Of a DNA stretch of 5,967 bases, positions 1 to 5,905 are shown piece by piece (position 1 is the first letter of the stretch; every line of letters starts with the position of its first letter). Below the pieces are notes generated by a model. The model ran no database searches, was not told the DNA's origin, and was given only the letters and a program-made list of their open reading frames with translations. Location: the NCBI GenBank assembly GCA_003567575.1, contig PWZG01000158.1, positions 1-5,967 of the forward strand, written 5' to 3'. This stretch comes from PVC group bacterium (GTDB lineage Bacteria > Verrucomicrobiota > Kiritimatiellia > CAIKKV01 > PXCX01). A program made the translations under genes and the position numbers.

Positions 1-1374
1 ACCACCCGCGCCGACGGCACGCTTGACACCGGCAACGTGGATCTGGGCTATCATTGGAGCGCGGGTTTGGATCCGGCGCTGGCCGATCTCCACGTATCCG
101 CCACCGGCGGCGACGACGGCAACGCCGGTACGCCCGCAGCGCCGCTCAAGACCATTACCGCAGCCATTGCCCGCGCGGATCATGGAACGCGCGTGCATAT
201 CGCGGCCGGCACCTACAGTCGCACGTCCAACGGCGAGAGCTTCCCGCTGGCCATCGAACACAAATTCGGCGTCGAACTGCTCGGCACCAACGCCGCCGTT
301 ACGATCATCGACCAGGAACGGCCCGGCGCCGCTAACGTCAACCAGTGGCGCGTGCTGACGCTGCGGAACACCGGCGGCGGCACCCGTATCGAGGGGCTGA
401 CGCTGACCGGCGGCTGGTCGCGCCATCTGCAGTCCTTTGGCACTCCCGGCGCCGGGATCGGCGCCTGGTACTCGGACTTCACCGTGGACGCCGGCATCCT
501 TACGGATAATTACTGCGCCTGGGCGGCCGGTTCCGCCGGAGGTCTTTATGTGGATAATTCGATGGTATTGGTGACGAATACGCTGGTTATCAACAACTCT
601 AACGATTCTGACTGGGAATCCTATGGCGCGGGCATCCATGTTGTGGGCGACAGCCGCCTCACCGTTGTGGACAGCCGGATCGCCGAAAACCAGAATCATT
701 CCCGGCATGGTTCGCGAGGCATCCATCTTCATGGCGCGGGCGTTTGTATTTCGCATGTCGGTCAGCGCTGGAGCGGCGACACGATCTTTATCAACAGTGA
801 AATCGTCGACAACTACTTTTCCGGCAAAGGGGATCAGTTCGGCGCCGGTTTGGCTTCGCTGGGCGGCAACCTACTGCTGCGCAATTGCCTGATCAGCGGC
901 AATACCGGCAACCAGGATCCGGAAAAGACCCTCGTGACCGGCGGGGTCTATATCCGCGGCGGCACGGCCCGGATCGAGAACTGCACGATCGTCGATAACG
1001 AGGCCGAGGGTCTGGGCCTGTTCGCGGCCAACAATCCGGACATCGAAATCGTCAACACCATCGTTTGGGGTCACATCGACGACATCGGCAATCTGCCGGA
1101 GTCCGTATTCTTACATTCCTGCGCCTCGAACCTGACATCCGGCGTACAGGGCAACCTCGATGACGATCCACTGTTCGTGGCGGCCGGGGAAAACGATTAC
1201 CGACTGATGCGTGAAGTCGGGGTCATGAGTCCCTGCATCAATCAAGGGCAGAACCAGTCCTGGATGATCGGATCCGTCGATCTGGATGGGAATCGGCGTA
1301 TCTTGGAAGGACGCGTCGATATGGGCGTTTACGAAAGCATTCCACCGCGAGGAACGCTGTTTTTTATCCGCTGA
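1..1374 (+). CDS. Modular right-handed beta-helix protein with DUF1565 and choice-of-anchor Q modules (3' part; 5' end outside window)
   Basis: The reading frame is open from base 1, so the gene is cut by the window edge; the GTG at 37 is an internal Val codon. There are 457 visible residues. Residues 1-19 (DGTLDTG, VDLGYHW) look like the end of one beta-helix module. Residues 31-72 (SATGGDDGNAGTP, PLKTI, then a V-x-I-x-x-GTY strand) are a DUF1565-type start of a second module. Residues about 110-390 are Asn/Gly-rich short strands such as ENCTIVDNEAEGLG and NCLISGNTG, typical of a parallel beta-helix. The module closes with the choice-of-anchor Q signature DLDGNRRI and VDMGVYE (439-445), then a short tail ending GTLFFIR. 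Such proteins are usually exported and are pectate-lyase-like or adhesive. I see no catalytic signature and assign no enzyme activity. The signal peptide, if any, is upstream. Family assignment is firm; function is unknown. Confidence 0.9.
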   Translation, partial: TTRADGTLDTGNVDLGYHWSAGLDPALADLHVSATGGDDGNAGTPAAPLKTITAAIARADHGTRVHIAAGTYSRTSNGESFPLAIEHKFGVELLGTNAAVTIIDQERPGAANVNQWRVLTLRNTGGGTRIEGLTLTGGWSRHLQSFGTPGAGIGAWYSDFTVDAGILTDNYCAWAAGSAGGLYVDNSMVLVTNTLVINNSNDSDWESYGAGIHVVGDSRLTVVDSRIAENQNHSRHGSRGIHLHGAGVCISHVGQRWSGDTIFINSEIVDNYFSGKGDQFGAGLASLGGNLLLRNCLISGNTGNQDPEKTLVTGGVYIRGGTARIENCTIVDNEAEGLGLFAANNPDIEIVNTIVWGHIDDIGNLPESVFLHSCASNLTSGVQGNLDDDPLFVAAGENDYRLMREVGVMSPCINQGQNQSWMIGSVDLDGNRRILEGRVDMGVYESIPPRGTLFFIR

Positions 1375-1382
1375 GGTTTAAT

Positions 1383-1390
1383 GGAGAGGA
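1383..1390 (+). promoter_or_regulatory. Shine-Dalgarno sequence of the 1398 small ORF
   Basis: GGAGAGGA lies seven bases before the ATG at 1398. This is a better ribosome binding site than the one in front of the intact oxidoreductase gene at 1530. It is the main reason to think the small ORF at 1398 is or was a translated gene start and not random sequence. Confidence 0.45.
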
Positions 1391-1397
1391 CAAGCAC

Positions 1398-1490
1398 ATG
1401 ATCGTTCGAAGCATCCGACGTATTACCGCTGACTCGTTTCACAATGCCTTCACGGGCGCCGTACCCCCTGACGGGCAGAATGGCTGCTGA
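1398..1490 (+). pseudogene. Small 30-codon ORF, probable decayed 5' end of a sialidase-like gene
   Basis: The ORF runs from ATG 1398 to TGA 1488-1490 and encodes a 30-residue peptide beginning MIVRSIRRITADSFHNAFT. The HNAFT segment resembles the N-terminal motif I recall from many bacterial BNR sialidase-fold proteins, where HNAFTDL is followed about nine residues later by a Trp-rich strand. Shifting the frame near 1472 reads AEWLLTINHRF, which puts a Trp at about the right distance and resembles the expected strand. The simplest reading is a gene start that suffered a frameshift and then lost its remainder, abutting the oxidoreductase gene 40 bases downstream. Alternatives are a real short peptide or a leader for the operon. 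The family match is from memory on a very short stretch, so it is tentative. Confidence 0.35.
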
Positions 1491-1529
1491 CGATCAATCA
1501 CCGTTTTTCTGAAAGAAAGAGCATCGATC

Positions 1530-3245
1530 ATGAAAAAAGCGGAACCTATCAACATTGCGATCCTCGGCTTCGGCAACCGCGCGGAGGGATTGGCGTCGCT
1601 GGCCTTTCACAAACTCGCGCTCCAGGCGCGGTTGCGCGTTGTCGGCGTCGTGGACCCGCAGCCGCTGCGGCGTCAACGAGCGGCCGAGATGTTCGGCCCG
1701 GAATGTTTGCTGTTCGAACAGGCCGAAGATTTTTACGCCCGGAACCCGGATGTGGACGGCATCTGGGTGCTGGGCAAGGAGAGCACCCATGCCGACCTGG
1801 CCGTGCCGGCGCTGGAACGAGGCATCCCCGTGATCGTCGAGAAACCGCTGGCGACCAATCTCCGCGACGCCTACAGGATTTGTGAAGCCCATGAACGCAA
1901 TCCGGCACCGTTCGTGGTGCCGCATTCGCTGCGCTATCTTGCCTCCTACCGGAAGGTCAAGCAGTTTGTCGAATCCGGCGTGTTAGGCCGCGTTTTACAT
2001 ATTCATGCGGTTGAAGCAATCGACGATCAACATACGGTCGGCTGCTACCGCCGCGGGCCCTGTATGTACCGTCGCGACACGGCGTTCCTGTTGGCGAAAT
2101 GCAGTCACGATCTCGATCTCATCAACTGGATGATGGGCGGCGTGCGCGCGCGGTCGGTCGTCTCGTTCGGCGGCGCCGATTACTTCAAACCCCGGCCGGA
2201 CCTGCCCGAGTTGTGCTCGGAAGCCTGTCCCCGGGCCGCCACCTGCCCCTTTGTCATCACCGGTCGCCTCGGCCCGAATTACTCCGCGTTCGTCCGCCAC
2301 TGGCTGCTATCGGAGCTGATGCCGCCGCATTCCATCGACAACGTCGAGCCCGTCAAGCTGAGCGATCCGCTGGCATGGAAAGCGGTTTGCGGCCACCCCG
2401 CCGTGCCCTGGTTCGTCAGCGGCGCGGCCCGCGCCAAAGGACGCGACGGCATCCTTTATTTCGGGAAAACGTTTACCGTCGAAACGCCGGCGGACTACGT
2501 GCTCCACCTGGGTCACGACGGTGGCGCGCGGCTTTTTGTCGACGGCCGGCCGGTAGCCGCCCAATCCGAACGCCGCAACCCCTGCACGCACGACCGCACC
2601 CAGGCGCGCGTGAACCTGTCCCAAGGTACGCATGAGATCGTGATCGCCTTCGATACGGACCATGGGAATGCCGATGGCATTTGCTTTTCTCTCGAATACG
2701 TCGGGGAGGGTGATCCGGTGTTTCCGCTTGAATGCGCCCTCGATTCCGATGACGTGACCGTGGACGAAGACACAACGGTTACGGTCCGAAAGAATTTGTG
2801 CGCCTGGAATTCCGGCGGCGAACAGGTGGATCACCAAACCGTGATTGTGCAGTACGAGGACGGCACGACGGCCGATTTCACGCTGGACTGCTTCAGCGGC
2901 GAGGGCCGGACGCTGAAGATCACCGGCAGCGCCGGTGTCGTGTATGCCACCCCCTCCAGTGTCAGGCTGGAAACCTACCATCCGCCCTGCGTCGAGGAGT
3001 ACGGGCCGGACCGCCTGCCGGCGGCGGAGGGACCGCACGGCGGCGGCGACGCCGCGTTGATCCTGGATTGGCTGGACGCCGTCGCAACGGGCAAGCCCAC
3101 CGCCAGCTCCACGCCGCACGAGAGCGCCGAGGCCGTCGCCCTGTGCATGGGCGCGGAGGTGTCCATGCTGCAACATCGGATCGTCAACATGGCCGATCTA
3201 CGCAAGGAACGACCGGGCCAGGAGGCTCTGCTGTCCAATCCATGA
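1530..3245 (+). CDS. Gfo/Idh/MocA-family oxidoreductase with an inserted PA14-like domain
   Basis: Predicted cytoplasmic NAD(P)-dependent sugar or cyclitol oxidoreductase, 571 aa against roughly 340-430 for most relatives. Residues 7-18 (INIAILGFGNRA) form the Rossmann beta-alpha-beta start with a GxGxxA variant of the dinucleotide motif. EKPLA (104-108) is the family hallmark, with K105 the usual catalytic Lys. CSHDLD (191-196) carries the expected active-site His/Asp. Cys229, Cys233 and Cys239 make a C-x3-C-x5-C cluster that occurs in one subfamily and may bind metal. Residues about 279-392 read as a beta-sandwich with YFGKTFTV, LGHDGGARLFVDGRPV and LSQGTHEIVIAFD, resembling PA14 or similar carbohydrate-binding jelly rolls. 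The oxidoreductase fold resumes with VDHQTVIVQYEDG (433-445) and ends with the helix ILDWLDAVATGKP. The ATG at 1530 is preceded by a weak AAGAG ribosome site. This is the first gene of a probable three-gene operon. The substrate cannot be read from the sequence. Confidence 0.9.
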   Translation: MKKAEPINIAILGFGNRAEGLASLAFHKLALQARLRVVGVVDPQPLRRQRAAEMFGPECLLFEQAEDFYARNPDVDGIWVLGKESTHADLAVPALERGIPVIVEKPLATNLRDAYRICEAHERNPAPFVVPHSLRYLASYRKVKQFVESGVLGRVLHIHAVEAIDDQHTVGCYRRGPCMYRRDTAFLLAKCSHDLDLINWMMGGVRARSVVSFGGADYFKPRPDLPELCSEACPRAATCPFVITGRLGPNYSAFVRHWLLSELMPPHSIDNVEPVKLSDPLAWKAVCGHPAVPWFVSGAARAKGRDGILYFGKTFTVETPADYVLHLGHDGGARLFVDGRPVAAQSERRNPCTHDRTQARVNLSQGTHEIVIAFDTDHGNADGICFSLEYVGEGDPVFPLECALDSDDVTVDEDTTVTVRKNLCAWNSGGEQVDHQTVIVQYEDGTTADFTLDCFSGEGRTLKITGSAGVVYATPSSVRLETYHPPCVEEYGPDRLPAAEGPHGGGDAALILDWLDAVATGKPTASSTPHESAEAVALCMGAEVSMLQHRIVNMADLRKERPGQEALLSNP

Positions 3246-3280
3246 GTGAAATCCGTTACGAAACGTATGAAGTGTTCGTT

Positions 3281-3285
3281 GGGAG
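3281..3285 (+). promoter_or_regulatory. Ribosome binding site choosing the 3291 start
   Basis: GGGAG sits five bases before ATG 3291. A second ATG at 3287 is in a different frame and too close to this site. The start at 3291 also gives the family-typical opening MKTPRENLLCVLRH. Confidence 0.5.
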
Positions 3286-3290
3286 CATGA

Positions 3291-4433
3291 ATGAAAACAC
3301 CACGAGAAAACCTGCTGTGCGTGCTCCGGCATCAGGTGCCGGAATGGATCCCGGTTGTCGGTCACTGCGACCCGTATAACCAACCGAATCGTGAGGGCAT
3401 GGACCCGGAACTGGTTTCCGAGCTGGGCGAGGTGCGCTGGGGCGATACCTCCACGGTCGCCTTTTCGCGCTATCTCGGGCTGGATATCATGGATTGGTTC
3501 GGCATGCCGGCCGCGCGCGTCAGGCAGCGCAAGGTCACGGTTGACCAGACCGTGGGAGGCGACACCACGACGCGAACCTGGCATACCCCGGACGGCGATC
3601 TGCGCGAGGTGATCCGGGTCTGCCGTGAGGCAAACGGGGTCGTGTCCAGCAACTGGACGGAGCATCTCGTCAAGGGTCCGGAAGATCTGACCGCCCTGGC
3701 GGCGATTTTTGAAGACCAGATGGTCGAACCGGATCCGGAAGGCGTGCAGCGCACCCGCGAGCGGCGCGCGCTAATCGGGGATGACGGACTGATCCTCGGG
3801 TCCATGGACGGCACGCCGTTGGGCATGATGTACAGGGTCTATTCCGGCGTGGCCACCCTGGCCTACCTGTGGGTCGACGCGCCCGACGCCCTGCGGGACT
3901 GTTTTGACGTCATGGAACGGAAGTATCTGCAACGCCTGAACGTCGGTCTTCAATCTGAAATCGATGTGGTGGTCGGCGTCGACGACACGTCCACGACGGT
4001 CATTTCGCCCGCGATGTTTGAAGCCTGCAACCTTGATCTCACCGATACGCGCGCCGCGCGGGCGCACGCGGCCGGCAAGTTTTACTTTCACCATTCCTGC
4101 GGACTAATCCGCGACCTGTTGCCGCTATACCGCCGTACGGCGATGGATGCCGTGCATGCGTTCACGATTCCGCCGATGGGCAACGTCACGGTGGCGGAGG
4201 GCCGAAAGGCGCTGGGGGATCGCATCACCATCATTGCCGGCGTCAAACAACTGGCCGGGCCGATGCATGACCGTCAGGCCGTACGCGAAGGCATCCGCCG
4301 GATGATCCGCGAAGCCGATCCCTGGGATCATTTCATCCTGGGCGTAACCGCTTATCCCAACCGGACCATGGTAGAGACCCGTTTCGTCGTGGATGCGTGC
4401 CGCGAGGCCGGGCAGCTTTCAGCAAGGGAGTGA
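3291..4433 (+). CDS. Uroporphyrinogen decarboxylase (URO-D)/MtaA-like family protein
   Basis: A TIM-barrel-type protein of 380 aa. The opening TPRENLLCVLRHQVPEWIPV (residues 3-22) is the usual start of URO-D-like proteins. FHHSCG (266-271) contains an H-x-C pair (H268, C270) at the place where the MtaA/MtbA/CmuA methyltransferases place zinc ligands. AFTIPPMGNVT (290-299) and RITIIAGVKQL are the following barrel strands. The third zinc ligand of the methyltransferases is normally a Cys in a C-terminal G-C loop; here that loop reads ILGVTAYP (349-356) without Cys. True haem-pathway HemE is unlikely, because the context is sugar catabolism and the sequence diverges from HemE signatures. A cobalamin-linked methyl transfer or demethylation role is possible but is inference. 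The gene follows the oxidoreductase by 45 bases and precedes the sialidase-like gene by 2 bases, which implies co-expression. Confidence 0.87.
   Translation: MKTPRENLLCVLRHQVPEWIPVVGHCDPYNQPNREGMDPELVSELGEVRWGDTSTVAFSRYLGLDIMDWFGMPAARVRQRKVTVDQTVGGDTTTRTWHTPDGDLREVIRVCREANGVVSSNWTEHLVKGPEDLTALAAIFEDQMVEPDPEGVQRTRERRALIGDDGLILGSMDGTPLGMMYRVYSGVATLAYLWVDAPDALRDCFDVMERKYLQRLNVGLQSEIDVVVGVDDTSTTVISPAMFEACNLDLTDTRAARAHAAGKFYFHHSCGLIRDLLPLYRRTAMDAVHAFTIPPMGNVTVAEGRKALGDRITIIAGVKQLAGPMHDRQAVREGIRRMIREADPWDHFILGVTAYPNRTMVETRFVVDACREAGQLSARE
4424..4430 (+). promoter_or_regulatory. Ribosome binding site deciding the 4436 start
   Basis: AAGGGAG ends five bases before ATG 4436 and overlaps the last codons of the URO-D-like gene. 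It favours this ATG over the in-frame GTG at 4397, which has no comparable site and would overlap the upstream gene by 37 bases. The stop codon of the upstream gene and this ATG are two bases apart, which suits translational coupling. Confidence 0.6.
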
Positions 4434-4435
4434 CC

Positions 4436-5491
4436 ATGCTTGAAACCATCCCTCCCACAATCGATATTTCCAACGAAACCGACCGCCAGGTGGTTATTGC
4501 CCGCGGCACGCCGGATATCTACCAGGGGCACCCCACCACCTTGTTGATGCCCGACGGGCGCACCCTGTTCTGCGTCTGGACCTACGGACACGGCGGCTAT
4601 TGCGGTCCCATGGCGCGCAGCGACGACGGCGGCCGCACCTGGCGCCGCCTCGACGACCGGCTCCCGCCCGGATTCCATCAGCATAAAAACTGCCCGAGCA
4701 TGTACCGAATGACCGGCCCCGACGGCATCGCCCGCATCCGGGTCTTTTCGGCGCAGCCCGACATGCCGCGCATCGTCAGCGAAGACGACGGGGAAACCTG
4801 GCGCGAGGAAGCCCCCCTGGGGCTGCGCTGCGTCATGACCTTCAGCAGCGTTGTGCGACTCGACAACGGACACTACCTCGGCCTTTACCATCGGCGGGCC
4901 GATGGCGCCTCCGGCGAGGGTGGTGGTCAGCCGCTGAACGTCGTCCAAACCGCGACGGCCGACGGCGGGCAAACCTGGTCGGAGCCCCGCGTCATCGCCG
5001 CCGTGGACGGCAAAATGCCCTGCGAACCGTTCGGATTTCGATCGCCCGACGGCGGCGAACTTTGCTGTCTGATGCGCGAAAACACCCATACAGGCCACAG
5101 CCTGGTCATGTTCAGCCGTGACGAAGGCGCCTCGTGGAGTGCTCCGCGGCCAACCTGCTGGGGACTGACCGGCGACCGCCACATGGGAGTCTACGCCCAA
5201 GACGGACGCCTGGTGATTGCCTTCCGGGACACGGCTCCGGATAGTCCGACCCTGGGGCACTTTCTGGCCTGGGTCGGCACGTATGACGACATTCGCGCGG
5301 GCCGGCCGGGGCAATGCCGGATCAAATTGCTCCACAGCCACGCCGGGTGGGATTGCGGTTACCCCGGAGTCGAACGGCTTCCCGACGGAACCCTGCTGAC
5401 CACAACCTATATCAAGTATGCGCCGGGAACGGAAAAACACTCGGTGGTCAGTGTCCGCTTTGGCATGGAGGAAATTGATGCATCGGTTTGA
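4436..5491 (+). CDS. Sialidase-fold (BNR/Asp-box) protein, putative exo-alpha-sialidase-like glycosidase
   Basis: A 351-aa six-bladed beta-propeller candidate. Four Asp-box repeats (S-x-D-x-G-x-T-W) are visible: SDDGGRTW (62-69), SEDDGETW (115-122), TADGGQTW (174-181) and SRDEGASW (227-234). The N-terminal strand reads YQGHPTTLLMPDGRTLFCVW (29-48), where classical sialidases have an Arg-containing F/YRIP motif; here the Arg is replaced. Candidate Arg residues for substrate carboxylate binding include R214 (CLMREN), R248 (GDRHMG), R264 (AFRD) and R314 (GVERLPDG), but I cannot assign a triad. No signal peptide or membrane segment is visible, so a cytoplasmic location is likely. The fold is secure. 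Hydrolysis of sialic acid is not established, and many PVC homologues annotated as sialidases probably act on other sugars or are non-catalytic. It is the last intact gene of the cassette. Confidence 0.85.
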   Translation: MLETIPPTIDISNETDRQVVIARGTPDIYQGHPTTLLMPDGRTLFCVWTYGHGGYCGPMARSDDGGRTWRRLDDRLPPGFHQHKNCPSMYRMTGPDGIARIRVFSAQPDMPRIVSEDDGETWREEAPLGLRCVMTFSSVVRLDNGHYLGLYHRRADGASGEGGGQPLNVVQTATADGGQTWSEPRVIAAVDGKMPCEPFGFRSPDGGELCCLMRENTHTGHSLVMFSRDEGASWSAPRPTCWGLTGDRHMGVYAQDGRLVIAFRDTAPDSPTLGHFLAWVGTYDDIRAGRPGQCRIKLLHSHAGWDCGYPGVERLPDGTLLTTTYIKYAPGTEKHSVVSVRFGMEEIDASV

Positions 5492-5528
5492 CCGCGACGA
5501 CGCCGGTTCGATGCGTGAGAACTCCTAG
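5478..5528 (+). pseudogene. 16-codon ORF at the end of the operon, possible truncated gene start
   Basis: ATG 5478 is preceded by GGAGG (5467-5471) with a six-base spacer and overlaps the last 14 bases of the sialidase-like gene, the layout of a coupled downstream gene. It encodes MHRFDRDDAGSMRENS and then stops at TAG 5526-5528, just before the GC-rich repeat element. It may be the leftover start of a fourth operon gene. The GGAGG also encodes Met-Glu-Glu of the sialidase tail, so its presence could be chance. No family is recognisable. Confidence 0.22.
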
Positions 5529-5545
5529 GCCTTCTTGAAGCATTC

Positions 5546-5579
5546 GCCCCCCCCCGCGCCGGCGGGCGGCGGTACAAAC
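5546..5579 (+). repeat. GC-rich repeat element, copy 1 (C9 tract ending in GGTACAAAC)
   Basis: A G followed by nine C residues (5547-5555), then alternating CG-rich sequence containing the palindrome GCCGGC (5558-5563), ending GGCGGTACAAAC. It matches copy 2 at 5681-5705 at both ends, with the middle shortened in copy 2. It lies in sequence of about 73% G+C (5581-5640 counted by hand) and is probably non-coding. Confidence 0.5.
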
Positions 5580-5599
5580 GGCTCAGTAGCATTCCGCCT

Positions 5600-5625
5600 G
5601 GAGCCGGCGGTCCCCCGCCGGATTC
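5600..5625. repeat. Inverted repeat/hairpin between the two C-tract elements
   Basis: CCGGCGG (5604-5610) and CCGCCGG (5615-5621) are perfect complements with a four-base TCCC loop. After one mismatch, three more pairs (one G-T) extend the stem to 5600 and 5625. It would form a strong RNA hairpin about 110 bases after the operon. No U-tract follows, so it is not a classical intrinsic terminator, although it could protect a 3' end or act as part of a repeat family. Confidence 0.55.
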
Positions 5626-5628
5626 CCA

Positions 5629-5646
5629 ACGGCCGGGGACGGCCGT
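5629..5646. repeat. Second inverted repeat, ACGGCC / GGCCGT
   Basis: ACGGCC (5629-5634) pairs with GGCCGT (5641-5646) around a six-base GGGGAC loop. It follows directly after the hairpin at 5600-5625, giving two consecutive stem-loops. No poly-T follows. Confidence 0.45.
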
Positions 5647-5680
5647 CTCCAGAAGACGCATTGATCGATGTTACAGTGGA

Positions 5681-5705
5681 GCCCCCCCCGGCCGGAGGCA
5701 CAAAC
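5681..5705 (+). repeat. GC-rich repeat element, copy 2 (C8 tract ending in GGCACAAAC)
   Basis: A G followed by eight C residues (5682-5689), then GGCCGGAGGCACAAAC. It is in direct orientation relative to copy 1, about 135 bases away. The G+C content falls sharply right after this copy, so it marks the right boundary of the GC-rich block. Confidence 0.5.
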
Positions 5706-5891
5706 ATGCTAGAAACATTCTGTCGTTCCCAAAGGAAAGCCCTTGGATATACGTTGATTTATCCTCTTCGTGGCGGGTCGTTGCGATTTACTTTGTGTAA
5801 ATATCAAATTTGGTCGATAGCCTTTTCGAGGGGACAATGGTATAGTCTTGAATGGCACTTACTTAAGCTCATTGAACACAAAAGGGCGTGA
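5706..5891 (+). CDS. Candidate small ORF, 61 aa, unrecognised
   Basis: ATG 5706 has GGAGG (5694-5698) seven bases upstream, inside repeat copy 2. The predicted peptide starts MLETFCRSQRKALGYTLIYP and contains WSIAFSRGQWYSLEW. It has three Trp and a basic C-terminus but no domain, signal peptide or membrane segment that I recognise. The region is about 42% G+C (5761-5880 counted by hand), unlike the rest of the window, so codon bias gives no support. It may be a genuine small gene on transferred DNA or chance. A TGG-TATAGT extended -10-like sequence lies at 5838-5846, inside the ORF, with no convincing -35. Confidence 0.2.
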   Translation: MLETFCRSQRKALGYTLIYPLRGGSLRFTLCKYQIWSIAFSRGQWYSLEWHLLKLIEHKRA

Positions 5892-5905
5892 AAAGTACGT
5901 GCTGC

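Noticed and set aside
2307..3176. 289-codon open frame on the - strand opposite the oxidoreductase
   Set aside because: The + strand frame has family motifs throughout. The antisense frame has none and is explained by high G+C.
3242..3379. 45-codon + strand ORF starting at an ATGA overlap with the oxidoreductase stop
   Set aside because: Its GGAGG-like site is about 18 bases away, too far, and it runs out of frame into the well-supported URO-D-like gene. Nothing in its peptide is recognisable.
4397..4435. Upstream GTG start for the sialidase-like gene
   Set aside because: It lies inside the URO-D-like gene, lacks a ribosome site and adds only 13 residues. ATG 4436 has AAGGGAG at ideal spacing.
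4352..5440. Long open frame on the - strand opposite the sialidase-like gene
   Set aside because: It is antisense to a gene with four clear Asp boxes, and its translation shows no domain. Long antisense frames are common at this G+C.
5600..5646. Intrinsic terminator for the operon
   Set aside because: The stem-loops are strong but neither is followed by a T-run, so a rho-independent terminator cannot be claimed.
5535..5891. 118-codon + strand ORF from TTG 5535 across the GC-rich block
   Set aside because: The first half translates the C-tract repeats and hairpins into Pro/Gly-rich sequence. Only the part from ATG 5706 has a ribosome site, and it is kept as a weak candidate.
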